From: Onchidella celtica
Lineage: Eukaryota > Mollusca > Gastropoda > Systellommatophora > Onchidiidae
Length of the DNA stretch: 64,000 bases
Direction: 5' to 3'
NCBI GenBank assembly: GCA_963931925.1
Contig: OZ007579.1
Coordinates: forward strand, 38,725,457 to 38,789,456
The first letter of the stretch is position 1. Every line of letters starts with the position of its first letter. The notes below the pieces were generated by a model that had not been told where the DNA came from, did not search any database, and saw nothing but the letters and a program-made list of their open reading frames with translations. The position numbers were made by a program, and so were the translations under genes. Below are positions 44,950 to 58,155 of the stretch, piece after piece.

Positions 44950-45448
44950 TTTTCGTTACTTCACAGATGCTGTAGATGCTGTGTTCCTCACTGTCTGATA
45001 CTTTCTCACGCAGGCAGAATCTGTTGATGTTTTGCAGTACTGGAATGAAACAAAGGCAGAAAAGCTGACAATAAGTGTAAGGAGTGTAAGTTAGAGATGT
45101 TTATAGCTTTCTTTACTTCTGAACTGTGTACAGCTATTTACAAAACACAGGCACGCAATTATACAGACATAGTTCATAGAGGAAGAAGAAGAAAAAAGGT
45201 AAACAGGAAAAAGAATGAAAAAGAGAAGGGGTGGGGGGGGGGGAAGAAGAAATGGAAGAAAAAAGAAGAGAAGAAGAAAAAAACAGGAAGAAGAATGAAG
45301 GATAGACGAAAACGTGTATCAGTGCCAGACTGCACTATATGAAAATTCCACAGATATGATGATAATCTGTTGCCATAATTCTCGATACTTTGCTGGAGAT
45401 CAAATAATTATGCACTGGTACCTAACTTGTATAGAAACCTGGATTATG
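44950..45448. other. GPCR 5' flank with purine-rich repeat
   Basis: On the minus strand CTTTGTTTCATTCCAG ends near 45041, a plausible acceptor for a 5' untranslated exon. A GAAGAAAA-rich stretch runs from about 45180 to 45310. Confidence 0.5.
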
Positions 45449-45453
45449 TTCAT

Positions 45454-46634
45454 TGTCACGAGTGGAGTGAGCGATAGTTAATAATTACGGGGGGAGAGGA
45501 GAGTAAAATTAACGCACGGAGACAAGTGAGAGAGTCGTGCATGTCATGAGTGGGGGGTCTGAAGGAGGCGAAAGCGCTGTATAACTATCACTGCAAGTTA
45601 GAAGGTCCTAGGGAGCGGATCTGTGAATAATAGCCCATCGGGCAGACATAAAGGGAGCAGTCGAGAAGACTAGGAGAAAGTCTTTCCAGTTATGACTGGT
45701 ATGTAGAATGTTGATTGATTATTATGATTGATGTATTATATTATATTCGTCTATTACCATGATGTGAATAAGTATATGTGAGGAATGTGGAAGTCCTTGA
45801 TATTGGATATAGCAATGTGCGCCATGAGCGATAGATGAAAGTGAGTTCATGGATTTTTAGCGCGAGTGAGTAGTGTGTACTCCGATGGAGGTGTGTTACC
45901 GTAAGATGTGTGGTGAGTGAAAGGTGAACTAGTGTGTGTACGCTTCATGGATTGTAAGGAGAGGTGGAGTGAATAGAGATGGTAGGGTATTATACCAATG
46001 TAATGTTATTCTTGTAGGTGTCGGGGACGGGCCGCAGAGCCACCTCGATGAGCACAGGGGATAGGCCAGCATAGGGCCGGAGGCCACACATAGGCCAGAA
46101 GTGAGGCTGTCAGTGCAGGACAGTAGAGGCACATAAAGTCGTGGCAGTCAGGCCACGGGCAGGGACGTAGATATGAGAGTGAATGAGATACTATGTTGTT
46201 GCCATGTTGATAGGCTAGTGAACTGATATTATGTTGTTGCCATGTTGATGGCTATGGAAATAATAACGTGTTATTGCCCTGCTGAGGTGCTAGGGGAGTG
46301 TTAAGGTGTATGACAATAGGAAGGTGATATTGAGAGACTGCGGTGCCAGTGAATCATTAATGTACTATTAAGACCCTGAGGGGAGAGGCTGAGGCCGAAG
46401 TGCCTTTAGGAGTAACTACCGGATTGTGGATCCGAGGGAGCGTGTGTGTGAGAATAAGGCCGTTGTACGGCAGTCATTTCAATAATATAATATATGTAAT
46501 TGCGCTATTATATGTACAATTATGTTTAATAAATGTGTGAGTCTGATGGGCTGTTTTGTTAAGTGTTAAACTTGTTGTTCGTGATTGTCGTCCTGTCATA
46601 AACTATTACATCTCCCAGTCTGGGATTTGTGACA
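45454..46634 (+). repeat. 5' LTR of Gypsy copy 2
   Basis: 1181 bp, TGTCACGAG to TTTGTGACA. The first about 120 bp differ strongly from the LTRs of copy 1; the remainder is nearly the same. Confidence 0.93.
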
Positions 46635-46698
46635 CTGGGGGCTCGTCCGTTGTGACACTGGGGGCTCGTCCGTTGTGACACTGGGGGCTCGTCCTGTT
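46635..46698 (+). promoter_or_regulatory. Primer-binding region of Gypsy copy 2, present three times
   Basis: Same tRNA-Pro-type TGGGGGCTCGTCC, again in three tandem copies with a 23-bp period. Confidence 0.8.
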
Positions 46699-49600
46699 TG
46701 CCTGTGGTCATTTTGACATTGTGTATTCGTTGTGTCTAGTTGTTTTTCTGTTGTGCTAGGAATTCGTGCTGTTGTCTTTGTTCGTGGGATGAATGGAAAT
46801 TTCATGATGATATGATTTATGTATTTTTATGAATAATAATATGTATTGATGCATGTATTGCTATGAATAGGTATTAATGTGTACTTAAATTTCTGCAGAG
46901 TGTGCGTGCAGCCTGAGGAGACAAGCAGCCAGAGCTCCGATTAGGTCGAGGACTTAAACTCATAAGGCTGAAAGTTAAGTAAAAGTCAAAATTTTTGTGC
47001 CCTGGATTGTGGGCTGTTCCTTTAATCTGTCTTTTTCCCTGTTTTTGCTGTTTTTGTTGTCGTTATAGGTTGTACGGGCGGTGGCGCGGGTTTGCTGTGT
47101 TGAACTTAGTTTATCCTTTTAAAAAGGTGTGGTAAACTTTGAAACTTCGTTCATCACAGTGAACAGTTCTGTAGGGACCTGTATTTGTGTTTAGATTGTG
47201 CCGTTCCATCTTCCTCGTTGTTTTAGGAAGACGTTTCTCTTGTCCCTCTTCTACCTTTCTGTAGATACGTTCTTTTTTTTCAGACTCTGTTCTTGTTCGT
47301 ACCGTGTTGTGTAATCGGCGTAGTAGGTTGCATTTTTTTTTCCATTATAGTTTTTTTTTTGTAGAAGCTTTGTCCTAGTCTGGTTCGTTGTCCTTGACGT
47401 ACTTGTGGTCCTTCTACTGAATTTCCTTATTCTTGTCTTTTCTATTCTTTTTATAATTAATAGTGCTATACATTTTGTAGATATAGAAGTAGTTGTGCTG
47501 TAAAGGTAAATTTCTGAATTGTATTCTGAACTGGGTATTGTTATATCTGGTGTGATCTCAGGTCTCTGGTCGTATCGTTAGTGATCATACCGACAGGTTG
47601 GTCGTTCGCATAATAGATACCATAACCATAAATCTGTGAAATGGCGGAACTCCAACAACTAATGAAGTTGGGTAAGGAACTTGGCCTGGAGGGAGAGGAG
47701 CTACGCGGCTGGATTAAAGAACAGCAGGCGGATTTGCGCGATGAGCGTGCTAAGGATAGAGAGCGAGAAAAAGAGGCTCAAGAGCGACAGAGAGAAGAGG
47801 AAAGAGAGGCTAAGGATAAGGAACAGGAAAGGGAGTTTAAGCAACAGGAAAGAGAGGCTAAGGATAAGGAAGAGGAAAGAGAGTTTAAGTTGAAGGAGTT
47901 AGAGGCTCAGCAACAGGAAAGGGAGTTTAAGTTAAAGGAGTTGCATCAGCAACAGGAGAAACAGGCTCAGGAGAGGGAATTAAAGTTAAAGTAGATAGAG
48001 GCGCAAGTAAAGATCGCCGAGTTGGAAATCAAAAAGAATGCGCCAACAGAAACAGTTGAGCGGCAGGTACACAATAAAGCTGGCGTTAGGATTAAGCTCC
48101 CTACGTTCGACGACCGGAAGGACGACATAGACGCCTTCCTTTACAGGTTCGAGCTGAACGCACAATTGCAATGGGGGGAAAATAAGGAATTATGGGCCAC
48201 GTACCTGGCGTCGCTATTGCAGGGGCGAGCGTTAACCTACTTTAAAGAGCTACAGCGCGAAGACGTGCAAGATTACGATAAGCTGAAGGCTTTGCTGCTT
48301 CGCCGATTTGCGCGTACCGAGGAATATTTCCGGGAGCAGTTTAGGCGAGCACGTGCAGATACCAGGGAGGACTTTGCTGCCTTCGTCGCGAGACTAACAG
48401 AGTATTTCGCGAACTGGGTAGACTTGGCGCATGTGGGCACGGATTTCGCTAAACTGAAAGACCTAATGATCCGTGACCAGCTGTACGCGTCGTGCCACAA
48501 GGATCTGGTGGCTTTCCTGAAAGAGAACGAACCCGCGACGGTGCAGGAGGCGTCTAAGTTGGCGGAGGCATACCGTACGGCGCATCCGTCCAAACCAGTC
48601 GCCAGGGCGTACGTCCAAGATGCTGGCTACGTCGCCGTTGTCGAGGGGTCGCCGGCAGGACTTAGGGACAGGTCGCGTCAGCGTGGTGCCTATAGCGGGC
48701 AAGCCCAGGGGCAGCGTAGGGGCTATCACCAATCACCGGCATATGGACCCGGTAAGTTTGACCGAGCAGGAGGGCTAGGTCGCGGTAATGGCCGGGGGCG
48801 AGTTGTGACCTTTGCCGATGACCGACGGCATAGGGACTCTAGTTCCGGTCGCGAGGGGTCACGGGGACCCAGGCCTAGAGCAGCACAGGGAGCGGAGTGT
48901 TGGACTTGCGGACGCGCGGGTCACTTTTCGCGCGAGTGTAGGGCCGCGAAGTGTTGGAACTGCGGTAGAGCGGATCACATCAGCGTGAACTGCCCGGCAG
49001 GTAGGATAGCGGCGAACGTGGACAGTAGCTCCAGTCCATGCTCCCCAAATAAATTTCATCATGCGGCTGCGTGTGTTACATCGGACAACGGAGGCGGACA
49101 GTATTCTAAGTGTCCCAGTTGTGAGAAGTTATTATCTTCCGGTGTTTTACCTTGTGGGAGAAAGATCCCCGTTATAAATTCATGTCATACAGGAGGTGGT
49201 CTTAGGGTTTATCCGGGGTTTGTTGGGGACGAACCGGTCTCGGTTTTACGAGATACAGGATCTACCGTTGTGGGAGTGCATAGGGACTGCATTCGGGATT
49301 CACAGCTTACAGGTGAGACTGTCCCGTGCATCCAATTTTCGGGGGCCATTGAGAAATTACCCATGGCAAGAATAATGATAGATACACCTTTCCTTAGCGG
49401 GGAAGTCGAAGCAGTCGTTGGTTGTTTTCCAGGCGCCCAGCTCATCATTGGGAATGTATCACGGGTAGTTTCCCCGTCCGATGAGAACGTGCAAGCATGG
49501 TCGCAATCAAAAGGTATTGACTTTTGCGCCGCGGTCGAAACACGCCGACGGGTAGCCGATAAAGATAAGACTAGACCTTTGGCTACGCCAGCGGTCAACC

Positions 49601-52226
49601 TAGATATCACGCCAGAGCGCTTGGCGAGATTACAAAGAGAGGATCCATCATTAAACCCATGTTTTGGGGAAGCGCGAACCGAGAAAACGAGGAGATATAA
49701 GAACGGGTCATCTTCTTTTTTTGTCCAGGGGGGCATTCTGTTCCGTATGTACGTCACAGTGGCTTCCGTTCAAAGGCAGGTCGTCGTGCCACGGTCGTTA
49801 ATTGCTACAGTATTGCGTCTGGCCCATGATGTTCCATTAGCGGATCATATGGGAAGTACTAGAACCAAGGAGAGAGTTCTGAAAGATTTTTATTGGCCGT
49901 CAGTATACAGAGATGTGCGGTTATATTGTAAGACGTGCAGTGCGTGCCAAAAGACGACGCATAAGGGTCGTTCACCCCAGGCTCCTCGTCAAAAGATCCC
50001 CACGGTTTCGGAACCGTTTAAAAAGGTTTCAGTACCTTGTTGATTTAAGAGAAAGACTATCTTCTGCGCGCACTATAGCAGAAGAAGCTTCTGGTATCGC
50101 TTCGAAAAGAGCAAAAGACTATAAAGATAGAGGGTCCAAACTGAGAATTTTTAAGCCAGGAGACAAGGTTCTGTTGTTGTTACCTACGGACCATAATAAG
50201 TTATTGATGACATGGAAAGGCCCTTATGTTATTGAGCGAGTTGTTTCAAAGGTAGATTACGCTATCCACATTGATGGAGCGAGTAAGGTTTTCCATGTTA
50301 ATATGCTACAGAGATTTTATGAGAGACCACAGTATCTGTGTGCACAGACAAGACCAGAGGAGACTGTCTTCTCTACTGCTTGTACGGGGGTCGTAGACCA
50401 GTTGGACTGTGACGTAAGCGACACCGAGGCGCAGGAGGAGTTACAAATTCAATTGCCGGAGTTAACTCCGACACAAGGTTACAGGGACGTAAAAATTAAC
50501 CCTGACCCTACGAGTTCAAGGAGTAGGGAACTTGAGACCCTGTTAGCGTCATTTCCGGATGTTGTTACGGATTTGCCGGGTCGCACTACGGCGATCCAGC
50601 ACCAAATAAAGTTGACTTCGGATAAGCCAGTATTTCTTAGACCGTATCCGTTGCCTTTTTCTTCGAGAGATAGAGTCATAAAGGAAGTTGAGTCAATGTT
50701 GAAGTTAGATGTGATAGAACCATCAACATCGCCGTATTCATCACCCATCGTCCTCGTGAAGAAACTTGATGGATCGGTGCGGTTCTGTATTGATTTTCGA
50801 AGATTGAACACTATTACGGTAGGCGATAGGGAGCCTATCCCGTTTCAGGAGGAATTAATAGCTTCATTGGCCGGGTCCACGTGGTTTTCCAAGATAGATT
50901 TGACGAAAGGTTATTGGGAAATCCCGCTTACTGAGGAATCTAAACAATACACGGCGTTCCAAACGCCCATTGGATTATTCCAATTTAAGGTCATGCCATT
51001 TGGGTTGGTAAACGCGCCAGCGACGTTTGCACGATTAATGAGATTAGTGTTGAAGGACATACCTAATGTCGTGTCATTCTTTGACGATATAGCATGCCAT
51101 ACGTCGACATGGTCTGATCATATTCAGACACTAACAGTAATTTTTCAACGATTACGTCATTTTGGGTTAACTGCTAAACCCGCAAAGATGGATTTGGCAT
51201 GTCCAGAGATAATATTCTTAGGACATATTGTGGGTAGGGGTGTTCAGAGACCTGAAGAAACAAAAATTGACAAGTTAGTAGGGTTGCAAATCCCTAAAAC
51301 AAAGAAACAAGTCAGAAGCTTAGTGGGAATTTTAAATTATTACAGAAAGTTCATTCCAAATTTTTCCTCCTTGTCATCTTCTCTTACTGACCTTACTAAG
51401 AAGGGACAACCCGATAAGGTCCAGTGGACGTCTGAATGTCAGACATCATTTGATAATTTGGTGACAGCATTATCATCGTCACCCATTCTGATATTACCCG
51501 ATTTTCGATCAAATTTTATCCTCAGAACGGATGCGTCGGACTCTGGTGTCGGCGCTTGTCTTCTACAGGAGAAGAACGAATGTCTCCATCCTGTATGTTA
51601 TGTCAGTAGGAAGTTATTGCAGAGAGAAAGAAAGTATTCTGTGATAGAGCGTGAGTGTCTTGCCATTGTCTGGTCCGTCCAGAAACTAGGACGTTATCTC
51701 ATGGGACGAGAATTTTGTATCCAGACAGACCACAAGCCGCTGACATTTTTGTCGAAGAATCGTTCGTCCAGCCCACGCTTGTCTAGATGGGCATTGGCTT
51801 TGCAGCCGTACACCTTCGTTATTCAACCAATTCCAGGAACCAGCAATCATATCGCCGACTACCTTAGTCGAGCCTAGGCGAAGAGTTCAGGAGCTTATAC
51901 ATCGGAGGACAGGAACATTGACAGGATCTGTGTGAATAAGTCGACTTTAAAATATTGACATTATAAATATGATATGAAGAATGGTTGATAGGTTGATTGG
52001 TTTTCGATTCTGTATTATTAAGTTTAGTTAGCTATTGATGATGTGATACATATATGCATAATGCATGGCATATTGATCCCCATATTTTCCCCTGATCCCG
52101 GTATTTTATGTGCTGGGGGCATTGGTAGGTCATTTTTAATGTAGGTATTGCTCAGGCTCACTCGTTGACAGTCATCTTGATGCGATTTGAAATTAATTGC
52201 ATTAATTTTTTTGGGGTGGGGGATGA

Positions 52227-53407
52227 TGTCACGAGTGGAGTGAGCGATAGTTAATAATTACGGGGGGAGAGGAGAGTAAAATTAACGCACGGAGACAAGT
52301 GAGAGAGTCGTGCATGTCATGAGTGGGGGGTCTGAAGGAGGCGAAAGCGCTGTATAACTATCACTGCAAGTTAGAAGGTCCTAGGGAGCGGATCTGTGAA
52401 TAATAGCCCATCGGGCAGACATAAAGGGAGCAGTCGAGAAGACTAGGAGAAAGTCTTTCCAGTTGTGACTGGTATGTAGAATGTTGATTGATTATTATGA
52501 TTGATGTATTATATTATATTCGTCTATTACCATGATGTGAATAAGTATATGTGAGGAATGTGGAAGTCCTTGATATTGGATATAGCAATGTGCGCCATGA
52601 GCGATAGATGAAAGTGAGTTCATGGATTTTTAGCGCGAGTGAGTAGTGTGTACTCCGATGGAGGTGTGTTACCGTAAGATGTGTGGTGAGTGAAAGGTGA
52701 ACTAGTGTGTGTACGCTTCATGGATTGTAAGGAGAGGTGGAGTGAATAGAGATGGTAGGGTATTATACCAATGTAATGTTATTCTTGTAGGTGTCGGGGA
52801 CGGGCCGCAGAGCCACCTCGATGAGCACAGGGGATAGGCCAGCATAGGGCCGGAGGCCACACATAGGCCAGAAGTGAGGCTGTCAGTGCAGGACAGTAGA
52901 GGCACATAAAGTCGTGGCAGTCAGGCCACGGGCAGGGACGTAGATATGAGAGTGAATGAGATACTATGTTGTTGCCATGTTGATAGGCTAGTGAACTGAT
53001 ATTATGTTGTTGCCATGTTGATGGCTATGGAAATAATAACGTGTTATTGCCCTGCTGAGGTGCTAGGGGAGTGTTAAGGTGTATGACAATAGGAAGGTGA
53101 TATTGAGAGACTGCGGTGCCAGTGAATCATTAATGTACTATTAAGACCCTGAGGGGAGAGGCTGAGGCCGAAGTGCCTTTAGGAGTAACTACCGGATTGT
53201 GGATCCGAGGGAGCGTGTGTGTGAGAATAAGGCCGTTGTACGGCAGTCATTTCAATAATATAATATATGTAATTGCGCTATTATATGTACAATTATGTTT
53301 AATAAATGTGTGAGTCTGATGGGCTGTTTTGTTAAGTGTTAAACTTGTTGTTCGTGATTGTCGTCCTGTCATAAACTATTACATCTCCCAGTCTGGGATT
53401 TGTGACA
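52227..53407 (+). repeat. 3' LTR of Gypsy copy 2
   Basis: 1181 bp, nearly identical to 45454-46634 and preceded by the same purine-rich tract as in copy 1. Confidence 0.93.
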
Positions 53408-53412
53408 TTCAT

Positions 53413-55555
53413 CTGCTGTGAGTAAAGCCGGTGAAACAAGCAGTTCTTTTGTCCACCTTTTTAAAAAAAATGGAATCGTCCTTAGAAATGCAATACATGT
53501 CAAGATTACAAAATTAACCGTGTTACTATCGATCGCATTTATAATCATAACGTAATGCAAAATGAATACCCATTTTTATATCTGCCTGAATGATCCCCAT
53601 AACAAACAACAACAACAACAACAACAACACCTTACCCGACCTTTGTTCTTGTATGTTCCAACTCCACTTTTTGTACCACTCAGAAATTCGACGTTAAACG
53701 TTTGCTACTTCAGTTTTATGGTAAGGAATTGGAATTAACCGGAAATGTAAAAAGCCTTGATAAGTGCCACAATGCATGATAAACAGGTGTCAAAGTGTTG
53801 CATTTGTTATATCTCTTGTACATCCTAAAAGATCTCCAACTTTTCAGAAAATGGAGAAAGAACAAAAAAGAACTGAGATCGCGATTAAAATAAAGGGGGG
53901 GGGGGGGGAAAGGAACATCGAGAGAGAGAATGAACGAAAGAAAGGGAGACAGAGAAAGGAAGGAGAAGAAAGAAAAGAAAGAGAGAAAGAAAGAAGCTCA
54001 GTTTTGAAAAAGAAGATGCCTGCCCTCAGAGTATGCTGAAGGATTCATCTATCAACATTGGAGTATTGAACTATACACTGGGGCGAAGCGTGGCCCTCTG
54101 CAGAGAGTAATCAGAATTTAAGCTAGTAAGATCATTATACGAGTAGGACGTCTCGCTACATCACATTCACATAGAAATGCACACATGCGACTAAAACAAT
54201 GAAACGGGTGCTATGCATAGCAAAATCTGAAGAGTTTTGTATTATAAACGTACAAGGAGATAACTGAAATGGACTTACTATGTATACTGTTTATATATCA
54301 AATTAACCCTTCATGCTTCATTCAAGCTTCATAGGGTAATTAAAATTCCGTGAATCAATTAAGCTCTTAAGTTCAGAAACATTGCATGCCATTTCACAAA
54401 GTCAACACAGGGAAGACTTTCAATCTTCCGAAAACAACTATGACACAGTGAGTATCAGTTACTGACCGGTGCTATTGTACATTCCTGCCGAGCGGACTAT
54501 TCTTGTCAAGAAGACAGGAATGCTTCGATTTACAAGCCAAACTAATCTGAAAATACCATTCATTCATACCAACAGACTTATAAACGCAAGTTTTCATCCA
54601 TTTTTTATAGAATATATTTTGAACGGCAAGTTTTCGTTGTCATTTTCATAGCCAGAGATTTTGTATTTCTACCATCTCATAAAGTTTCTCGAAAAAGACC
54701 CATTAACATTAAACACAGAACGTGCTTCAGTGGCTTCTCTGTGACACAACAATGTGCAGCGATCTCGGTGATGTGGCTATCTGCCTTTGCGATATAGGTT
54801 CGGTCGACCTATCATGTGAATTGATGTCCTTGATACGTTGGACTGATTTTGATCACAGTTATATCTAGATCTAGACTATATTATTATGCTTTGACAGTTC
54901 TTGCTGTGCGTAGAGTAAATTATCCTTAGATTACCTCAAAAAAACACCAAAAAAATTCCCACAAACTCTTTCACCCTGCTCTTTACCTTTCGATTAGGAT
55001 GAAATCGACCGCATAGTGAAAAACATACATAGGTAAAATCAAGTCAAACTTTGATAATAATCCTATTTCCCCCCCCCCCCCCCCCACAATTCTGCTGTCT
55101 ACGGGGCCGCTTCGACCAATACAGGCTATGTGCAAGCTAGCTTCTGGGAGTGGTCAAATCTTCTTCGTCTTTGGTAATCACTGATTATGGACCAGTTCAT
55201 AAGGTGTAGGTCCCTATAAAGATGCTTTTTTTCGGTGAGGGGTGTTGGATTATAATAATAAAGGCAAATAGCGAGGTAGAATAGAATGCTGAACTGACTA
55301 AATGGACTACTTGGGGTCGGTCTGAAAAGCGTAGTAATTCTAGAATTTATATTCGAAGGGTAATCACTGATTACTTGATTATGAGGAATCCTCGCCCCTA
55401 ACTACATAGCAAGGTTTTAGTCAACACATTAGGAATTAGCAATCGTAGTATAAAGGAAGTAAGATCTCCAGTGTAATCATGAAAGGCTTTTTCAACCGCT
55501 GAGCCTTAAATTCTACGAAATAGCCATGGAAAGACATGAAGGTGTATGTGGGCAG
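53413..55555. other. Intergenic, with an old dispersed repeat and purine tracts
   Basis: No gene recognised. 53675-53870 pairs with 31040-31220. A G run near 53894 leads into GAAAGA-rich DNA to about 53995. A run of about 17 C residues lies near 55069. Confidence 0.55.
53675..53870 (+). repeat. Dispersed repeat, partner at 31040-31220
   Basis: Shares CAGAAATTCGACGT, AAGTGCC, GTGTCAAAGTG...GCATTTGTTA and TCAGAAAATGGAG. Confidence 0.6.
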
Positions 55556-55559
55556 ATTT

Positions 55560-55860
55560 TAAAAGGTCTTGAAGTTTGCTTTATTTTTTAATACTTTCGT
55601 TGATTTCGAGCCACAACTGAGTTGAACAGAAAAAGAAGAATGTCGTTAGGGGTGCGTAGTCCAATTACAAAGACAAATAGAGAAAATACCGAATTGTGTT
55701 CACTGTTCAACGATGGGTTGTAATGTCAAATACCAGGCGTCCCTAAAAAGAGCCACAAAAGAAAAATAATGTTCTGACATTTGTGAGCCGGAAAGAAGAC
55801 AAATTTTCTAGAAATAGAATTGAAAAGTATGACAGGAAATTTCGTTCCGCGCCCTCAATT
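55560..55860 (-). repeat. Dispersed repeat, inverted copy of 4372-4600
   Basis: The complement reads GGGCGCGGAACGAAATTTCC and then CTGTTCAACTCAGTTGTGGC, in the same order as at 4.4-5.5 kb. Confidence 0.65.
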
Positions 55861-56016
55861 TACACACTGGTGATCGAAACTGAACTTTGAAAATCGCATA
55901 CGTGTGTTCCTCGAGTCGACAGGCCATCTGGTATTTATATCTGGCAATTAAAAAAAATGGTAGTTCTCCTACTGGATCCTACACCTACAACTGTTAGACC
56001 AAAGAACTTACTATAG

Positions 56017-56433
56017 GTAGAACGCGCATAACGTCACAGCGTGTTTTTGCTTTGTACTTCCCACACACAAGATGGCCGGTGGATCAGCTGATTAGTGTAA
56101 CTTCGAGATATGTCTAAGCGGTTAAAATGCCTGCTGGTTGCATTGCAGTTGGCTGTTAGGACAGGAGTGGAAAAGATGGATCCAAGCTGATCAGATTCCC
56201 TACCATCCGTGGAAACGAGGGAAAGGAAGTGAAAGAATTGACCGAACGTCTTCCAGTCCCATGTGTATGTACACACGTGCCATCATTTACTGTAGCAAAC
56301 TACTTTTAGCTCTCCTCCGATTGGTTCGCGACGCGTCAAATGTTCGCAATGTAAATCCGATAACGAATCAAAATCAATGCCACGATCGCCACGGTAATGC
56401 GTGCAAAGATGGCGGATATGGGCGTTCTACCTA
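56017..56433 (+). mobile_element. Short inverted-repeat element carrying a THAP fragment, copy 2
   Basis: The inverted ends are TAGGTAGAACGCGCATA and, complemented, TAGGTAGAACGCCCATA. The plus strand reads MPAGCIAVGC, then in a shifted frame GSKLIRFPTIRGNEGKEV, which is a decayed THAP N-terminal half. It also shares AAGATGGC(G)GGTGGATCAGC and ACGAATCAAAATCA with 37502-37935. This copy's THAP code differs clearly from that of the P-element at 27.6 kb. Confidence 0.65.
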
Positions 56434-57702
56434 CATCTCTCCCCGGAGGTTTTTGCCATGTTTGAGGCTAAATTTTGCAATGAAATTTGCCAAAAGAAAT
56501 AAAATTTGCCACTCTGCTCGCACCAATAAAAAAAAGTAACATTGCAAGGAATTTGCAACAGCATAATGAGCTTCCCTTTTATATCAATCATTAATTCGGA
56601 TGTTCTTAATTCATTGCTAATAATAATAAGAAGAAGAAGAAGAGGAAGAAAAAGAAGTAGAAGAACAATAGAGAACACATAAATGTAAAAAGATGACTCT
56701 TCAGCTGATTATAATTATTATTTCATCTAAGTCATACACTTAAATCATAAACTTTTCAGTTCAGTCAAAGTCTCTATTGAACAGACTTCTATCGTTCTGA
56801 AGCAAAAATAAGGAAATACCATACTGTTAAATGATTTTTCAACAATATGCAATATCAATAAATGTTCATCAATTAAACATAAATGAGAATTCCTGTTATT
56901 TCTGCAAGATTTAATAACACTCTGGGGCGTCATATACGGAATAAAAAGAGCGACTTCCCCCCAGCCCCACCTTCTCCCATACCTATTACTTAGCCGTTGG
57001 TCCCCCCCCCCCCGTTTTTTTCTTAGATTGTGTGTGGGTAATAAGAAGCAGCGGTCTGAACGGTCCACACCAAAGTTTCCTTACATGAGTATGACGCCAT
57101 ATTTTCTTGGGTGAAAAGCGGCCGGTTCTCCAGACCTTCCATCAAAAACAATGTTGTCGTTAATGATGTTAACAACCACAACAGATTACAGGCCCACAGT
57201 ACCCCACAACACCAACAACAGTGCACAAACACCGTAATGACAACAAGAAACTGGATCTAGCGATGTTGGCGTCACGATAATCTATTTTATTTGACAACAC
57301 GATCTACAAATATTGACACTCGCGCCCTCAAAACAAGACAATGAAACGTAATTGGTACATCTGTTGATAACAACAGGTCGTCCTGCCTGATAATACACTG
57401 ACAAATTACAGCTTCGAAATAAACGGTCTTGAGCCTTCGGTACCACAGGATTCCCGGGTCTGACTGAGAAAGCTGCGAATTTTAAGCGAGTGCAAGACGT
57501 TGAAATTTTCGGTTCTCGTCGGGGCTAAATCTATTCGTCGTTTTGAACTGCTCTTTTTGTAATTTTATGACATTTCTAAGCTACTGGCCTTGTATTTGAC
57601 CAAATTTTGCTAAATTTTGCGGCCGCGATTTGCCAATTGCGGAAAATTCAAATTTTGGATTCGCGGAATGTTTTTAGCAAAAAACCTGCGGGGACAGCTG
57701 TA
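56430..57702. mobile_element. Unclassified inverted-repeat DNA element, about 1.27 kb
   Basis: The left end TACATCTCTCCCCGGAGG TTTTTGC and the complemented right end TACAGCTGTCCCCGCAGG TTTTTTGC match over about 25 bases. No transposase frame is recognisable inside. The left end abuts the THAP-bearing element with no clear spacer. No target duplication could be fixed. Confidence 0.5.
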
Positions 57703-58155
57703 ACTGTTTCCTACCGAGCACAGTTACGCAGGCACAACCCTGGTGGTTTTACTACTAAATTTGTCTTGAAGCCAAATCACTAGTTTCCAAAGAGAATACT
57801 TCCTCTTTCAGAAAGTAGGTGTTGTTTTTTTACGGTAGGTTTCAGTTTGAACAATGATCAAACTTCGGGCAGAATTACACATGAAGTGGATAATAAAATA
57901 TTAAAAATATTTACGGGCTGTGAAAAGACCGAGCGAATCGATATCCGTTGGTGGTTGACACATAATAGATAAACTCATGTATTAATTTTAAAAAAACAAA
58001 CAAAACAACACAGTTAAGATCAGATTTACTGGAAATAAGTGCCACTCGATCTAATTGGCAGGAAAATTAGAACTGCACTGAAGAGAACAGCAACAGTATC
58101 TTACAAGAAGGAATTATACTAAATTCATATACCCTGAACCATTATTGTACAACCA
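57703..58155. other. Intergenic, nothing recognised
   Basis: AT-rich DNA with no identifiable feature. Confidence 0.5.

Larger units (their letters stand above)
45454..53407 (+). mobile_element. Ty3/Gypsy LTR retrotransposon, copy 2 (broken fossil, very young)
   Basis: This is a 7.95-kb element of the same family as copy 1, with a 5-bp target duplication TTCAT (45449-45453 and 53408-53412). Parts in order are 5' LTR, triple primer-binding region, leader, gag with charged coiled coil and two CCHC knuckles (about 47.6-49.0 kb), protease (about 49.1-49.6 kb), integrase-type segments (about 49.6-50.4 kb), reverse transcriptase (about 50.5-51.3 kb), RNase H (about 51.3-51.9 kb), and 3' LTR. The integrase-before-reverse-transcriptase order is again Gmr1-like. 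I see about one difference between its two 1181-bp LTRs, so it is younger than copy 1. It is broken, with about two or three disruptions. Confidence 0.92.

Noticed and set aside
42641-45027. Plus-strand open frames across the GPCR gene
   Set aside because: They are antisense shadows of a well-supported receptor frame.
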